A stretch of 64,000 nt of DNA from Heterodera schachtii (taxonomy: Eukaryota; Nematoda; Chromadorea; Rhabditida; Heteroderidae), in contig SIJG01000051.1 in NCBI GenBank assembly GCA_023374025.1, forward strand, positions 65,019-129,018. The letters run 5' to 3'. Positions 59,727 to 64,000 of this stretch are shown here, piece by piece (the first letter of the stretch is position 1; each line of letters starts with the position of its first letter). Under the pieces are notes generated by a model. It was not told the DNA's origin. It searched no databases and saw only the letters and a list, made by a program, of their open reading frames with translations. The position numbers and the translations under genes were made by a program.

Positions 59727-62700
59727 ATGGGTAAATTGCGTGCCAAAATCCAATTTGACCAAACCATTCTCTTCGTCTTGTTGTTGTTTTTCTGCATTAC
59801 TGTATATCTTCGGCACGCGGTGGCCACATGCATCGAGGAAAGCAGCAGCAGTGGTGGCACACAGCCCACAACACTACCACCGTTGACCGTAGATTATACC
59901 GTATGCAAAAGAATGGCGCCAGATTTACGCCAAGCATGCATAATGAGGCTGCAATGGTGGCAAGAGGCACGGAAGGTACGGTAGTGGCACAAGGGGAAGG
60001 TTGGGTGTGCAAGGATGTCTGATTTGTTTTTGTTTTTATTTTTCAAAAAAACAATTATCTTTTTCTCGAAAAACAAAATGCTTTTGAATTATTTAGCTCC
60101 CAGGAACAAAAACGTTAAAAAAAACTATGCGTAAATATTAATTCTTTTTCACAAAGTATAAAATTATATCGAAAATAAAAAGATAAATATATTTTATGAT
60201 TTGTAACCTTACAAAAATATAGAGTTTAACCTTAAAACTACTACAGTCGAGAACGAAAAGTGAAAATTTAGGCGGAAAGAGAAGGGCGAATTGTGCCAGC
60301 GAAGGAATTGCCACCGCCGTCACAAGGGCTTGGTTCGCTTATTTAATAGATTTTTTCATTATTAAATAGCTTTTGTTAATTGCTATTTTTCAAGAAAAAA
60401 TATGCGACAGACAAGAAATTACCATTAAAGGTTTGCCAACCCATCGGAAAGCGACTCCGGCAGAAAAAGCTGCCCAACCGCCGCCGTCGGTGGCCTCGGA
60501 ACGGTACGGATGCTTAAACACCAGCTGCTTATGCAAATACATGAAAGGCAAGAAAATTGAGAATTTAATAGAATTTGCAAAAATATTATAATTAGAAAAA
60601 AACATTTTAGGAATACTTTTTATTTATTGTTCAAAAAATGAGAATTTTTTTATGAAATTTTTGAAACCATAAATAAATTTAGTTTTAACTTGCTTTTAGA
60701 TCAGTGCGTCTCGTCGGCAAAAGCCGCAACTCAACTGTTTGAGATCAGCAGACCAAAGCGACACTCGGGCGAGCCGGATAAGAGATTGGCACAGTGTAAG
60801 CGAATGGAATACCGTATGCTCAGCGATGATCAGCGAGAGCGATTTGTAAGAGCATGAACTTTTATATAGGCTTTAGCTAATGTATTGCCACTGTACAGCT
60901 GCATGGAAACTGTTTAAACTCTAAAGTAACAAATAGGAACCGGGTTTTATCTGGATTAGAGACCGGAGAAAATTTTTATATAGAAAAATAGATACAGGTT
61001 AAACCTGAAAAAATATAAGTAAAGGTTATAGGTACAGGCAGGCACCAAAAACTATTAATTTCTGTACTGATTTAAAATTTGCACATGAACCAATAAAAAA
61101 AAATTGTTTTTTCAACTATTCTTAATTCAAAAATTTTATTATTATTATTAATTATGTTTTTTTATATATTTCTAAGAAATGCTATTAGCTCGACCAGTGA
61201 ATACATTACAGGTATAGACAGGCATTTGTCAAAATACCAAACTGTACTAAAAACATTTTCTTTTGTACAATATGCCATGACTCTGACATCACTGCATTTG
61301 GGATGCCAATTAAAGACTAAAATTCAAAAAATCAATGAACGGGTCCCGGAGATTGCTGATATATTTTGTGATGGAGGCCGGACTTTGCCCGCTTCTGCCG
61401 AAATTAGGCGGTTTTGCCATTTTAGCACAACGCGTGGCTCCAAATGAAGAACGGTTACGGGTCCCACGAGTACGACCGGCTGTCCTTCTTCCACTGCAAT
61501 CCCAGCTTAATCCCTTCCGCCCACGGGGGCCCCACCTTTCTTTTGTGGCACCGTGAATATTTGAAAAGGTCAGTTTTCTTAGTTTTTTGGCGCCTCGCTT
61601 TCTTTCTCCATTCTCGGACTCATTGTCAATCTTTGTTCTTTAATTTGAAAAAGCTCCGACCCTCGAACATCTCCAAGTTTTTCCATATAAATTCAGTTGA
61701 TCATTTTTAATGCAAAATTTTCGTTTTGAGTCATTTCATAAATCCGCCAAGCGGTTCGAACTTTTTTTACAATTATAAACAAATTATGGCCATAAAAGTA
61801 CAAAAAATCTACAGTAAGAATTCCAAACTTTAATGGTATTTCGATAGCTCTAAGAAATGCTCTATTAAATTTTAATGCAAAAAAAAAAAAATTGTTTTAT
61901 GATGGAAATCGCAATTCGCGCAATTGACCCGTCAGTTTGTCTTCCTTATTGGGACGTTACATTGGACCAGCGATTGCCGGAAGCGGTAATTATTTTTTAA
62001 AAATAATTTTTACGAAAAATAAATAATTTAGTTGTACTTTTTTTAATGCAGACAGATTCGATCATGTGGAGCAAATTGTTCATGGGTGCTCCTGACAACG
62101 AAAATAAATTCATTGCCGACGGTTTTTTGGCCAATTGGTATACTGTAAGTTCATTTTTTGTAGAAATGATTTTAATTTACCTCTAATTATTCGTTTCATA
62201 CATATCTCATCAATAGATTAATTCAAATGACTTGAATGAAAATATATTCAGTCGAGCGGTGGCAAAATTCGCCGTGACCTCGGCTTAAATGGTCGGCTCT
62301 TTGGAGAAAAGGAGTAAAAAAAAGCGCACTAATATTTTTTTATCCAATTAATTTAGAGTTCTCTCAATGCTAACGAAAAGCAACATGGATTTCTTTTTTG
62401 CCTTTACAAATGCGGTAAAAAATTTTAAAAAAGTAATAATTTTTGTTTTTCCCAATATTTTCAGACTCCAACCAGCGAATGCACTCAATCGATACCGGAC
62501 GTAGAATCTGAGAACGCATTGGAATTGATCCACAATTATGTGCATTCATGGATAGGAGGACAAATGGTAAATTTATTAATTAATTCCAAGTGTTTTAAAA
62601 TTAATAATTATATTATTATTTTTTAAAATTAATTGCGGTATTTTTTTAACCTTTTTAGACACGCTTAGAAACATCAACAGAAGACCCAATTTTCTTCGTT

Positions 62701-64000
62701 TATCACTGCTTCCTCGATTATGTGTGTCAATTAAGACTAATTTAAGGGGAGGGGTCTAAGTTTTAGAAATATACTGCTGGTAATTCTATCAAATATATTA
62801 TTATTACTGGGCATAGATTTGGGAGCAGTGGCGCCAAAAGTGGCAGAACCGAGAGCAGCGCGAAACGCAATACCCACCCGATGACCAAATTGTTCCGGTG
62901 ACAATTCAAATTTAAACATTTTTAAATAGAATCGAAAAAATTGGCATTCGTAAAAATATTTATTTTATTTATGTTTTGTTTTTCAGTGCTCAGGGTCTGA
63001 AAATTACCGCCTCAGTGCAACAATGTACCCATTCCAGGACCCGGTTCTCCTAATTAAAGGTGTCATATTGCCTTCACAATGCTTTACTTTTAAATTTTAA
63101 TATTCTGCAATGTCCTGGAAAACTTAGAACAAATAACTGAAACTTTTTATGGCATAAAATTATGTTTTACTCTCGGCACCATTACATTCTAATTATTTGA
63201 TCATTATTTTAGCTGGCCTAAGCAATGAATACACCGACAATTTGTACACATATGCCACAAGACCTTCGTGTACAGCAACAAATGGATGCGGATCACCGTA
63301 AAAGTTTTTTAAAATAAAATTTGATTAAAAAGGAAATTTTTGGAAAAATATTTTGTAATATTTTTCTCCATTTAAGTATTAATTTATACTAAAGTAATGA
63401 TGCCATTAATTAGCCAAGCAGTTAAGTTACCTTTTCTGTGATTTGACAAAGCAACAAACTCCTGAGCCCTTATGTTGTGCCAAAATAAAGCCCGGAGGCG
63501 ATTGCTCAATTTTTCAGGGGAACAGTTAATGATCCCTTTTAATTATTACTCTTAATTAGTTTCTTTGTTCATTAGATGAAGAGCCATGTTTTGATTCCGT
63601 TTGTATTAATGGCATATGTACAGCAAGCGAAAAAGGCACGACAACGGAACATGGTGAAACAACACCACAAACCGAGACAAGTTCAACCACGCTTGGTAAA
63701 AAGATTGTAACTGATTTGGTGAAACATGTAATTAATAGACACAATGTGACAGGTACAACTCAACTTGGTGAGACAACCGCAACACCTACGACAGGGACCA
63801 GTTCAACCAATATTGGTAAAAGATGAAACAAGATTCTTGAGATAAGTACAAAATGTGACAGATACAACCCTAATTGGGGAAACAACTTCGACGGCATCGG
63901 ATCACTTCTCTACTGTGTTTTCTCTGTCACCATCACTTTTGACGACAGAACCAACTGATCAGATCGCCCTTTCCACGATAAGCAGCAGCACAACCTTAGG
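59727..64000 (+). CDS. Tyrosinase with Cys-rich and Thr-rich C-terminus (3' end beyond window)
   Basis: Exons: 59727-59975, 60097-60130 (tentative), 60395-60547, 60700-60845, 60899-60925 (27-nt micro-exon), 61450-61568, about 61902-61985, 62052-62144, then from about 62251, 62357, 62464, 62659, 62816, 62988, 63212, 63431 and 63576 onward. The start is a signal anchor (ILFVLLLFFCITVYL). Next come a Cys module (CLNTSCLCKYMKG) and the tyrosinase core. CuA: DRLSFFH and AHGGPTFLLWHREYLKR. CuB: HNYVHSWIGGQM and DPIFFVYHCFLDYIWEQWR. Then a Cys-rich module (EEPCFDSVCINGIC) and a Thr/Ser/Gly tail with GETT repeats running off the window. The enzyme class oxidises phenols to quinones; in nematodes such proteins are linked to cuticle or eggshell hardening. 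An intron after 60547 uses a GC donor (AAAG/GCAAGA). The acceptor before 61902 is not a normal AG. Confidence 0.85.

Noticed and set aside
1..64000. CRISPR array or bacterial operon
   Set aside because: The tandem repeats found are head-to-tail minisatellites without unique spacers, and the genes are intron-split with no ribosome-binding sites or operon spacing.

Overview
The window looks like nuclear DNA of a nematode, most likely a plant-parasitic cyst nematode (Heteroderidae). The reasons are: genes broken by many introns, mostly GT-AG but with at least two well-framed GC-AG introns; an AT-rich background around much more GC-rich exons; a nematode-type seven-TM chemoreceptor; a nematode-type tyrosinase with Cys-rich modules; and two members of the F-box-like family that I know as expanded in cyst nematodes. 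The genus is inferred. No search could be run.

Layout. 1-16.7 kb is a very AT-rich gene desert with short GC-richer islands, two small hAT-type elements near 7 kb and one at 13.5-14.6 kb. 16.7-18.3 kb (minus) is a decayed F-box-like gene. 18.9-21.35 kb (plus) is a seven-exon gene whose C-terminal two thirds resemble a DDE transposase-like family. 22.5-28.8 kb (plus) is an eleven-exon, about 642-residue gene that I cannot name; every intron is phase 0. 31.0-35.3 kb and 35.7-37.9 kb (minus) hold two tandem paralogues of an unnamed secreted or membrane-anchored family. 40.9-43.3 kb (plus) is a second F-box-like gene broken by a foldback element. 43.8-51.1 kb (minus) is the most striking gene: a six-exon, 393-residue secreted protein that reads throughout as a bacterial-type extracellular solute-binding protein. 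Each of its five introns carries repeat DNA. 52.2-54.2 kb (plus) is an eight-exon chemoreceptor, 55.0-59.0 kb (plus) a kinase-like protein with a signal peptide, and 59.7 kb to the window end (plus) a tyrosinase.

Mobile DNA is abundant. I could define about ten elements by terminal inverted repeats plus exact or near-exact 8-bp target duplications (hAT-like, ends (C/T)AGGG...), three foldback elements whose arms are tandem arrays of short motifs, a dispersed GC-rich palindromic motif, and several minisatellites. Two insertions fall exactly on splice sites, so that the target duplication copies the splice signal.

Apart from the two F-box relatives and the minus-strand paralogue pair, neighbouring genes show no shared pathway. 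The likely themes are host or environment interaction (secreted solute-binding protein, secreted kinase-like protein, tyrosinase, chemoreceptor) within a repeat-rich, rearranging region.
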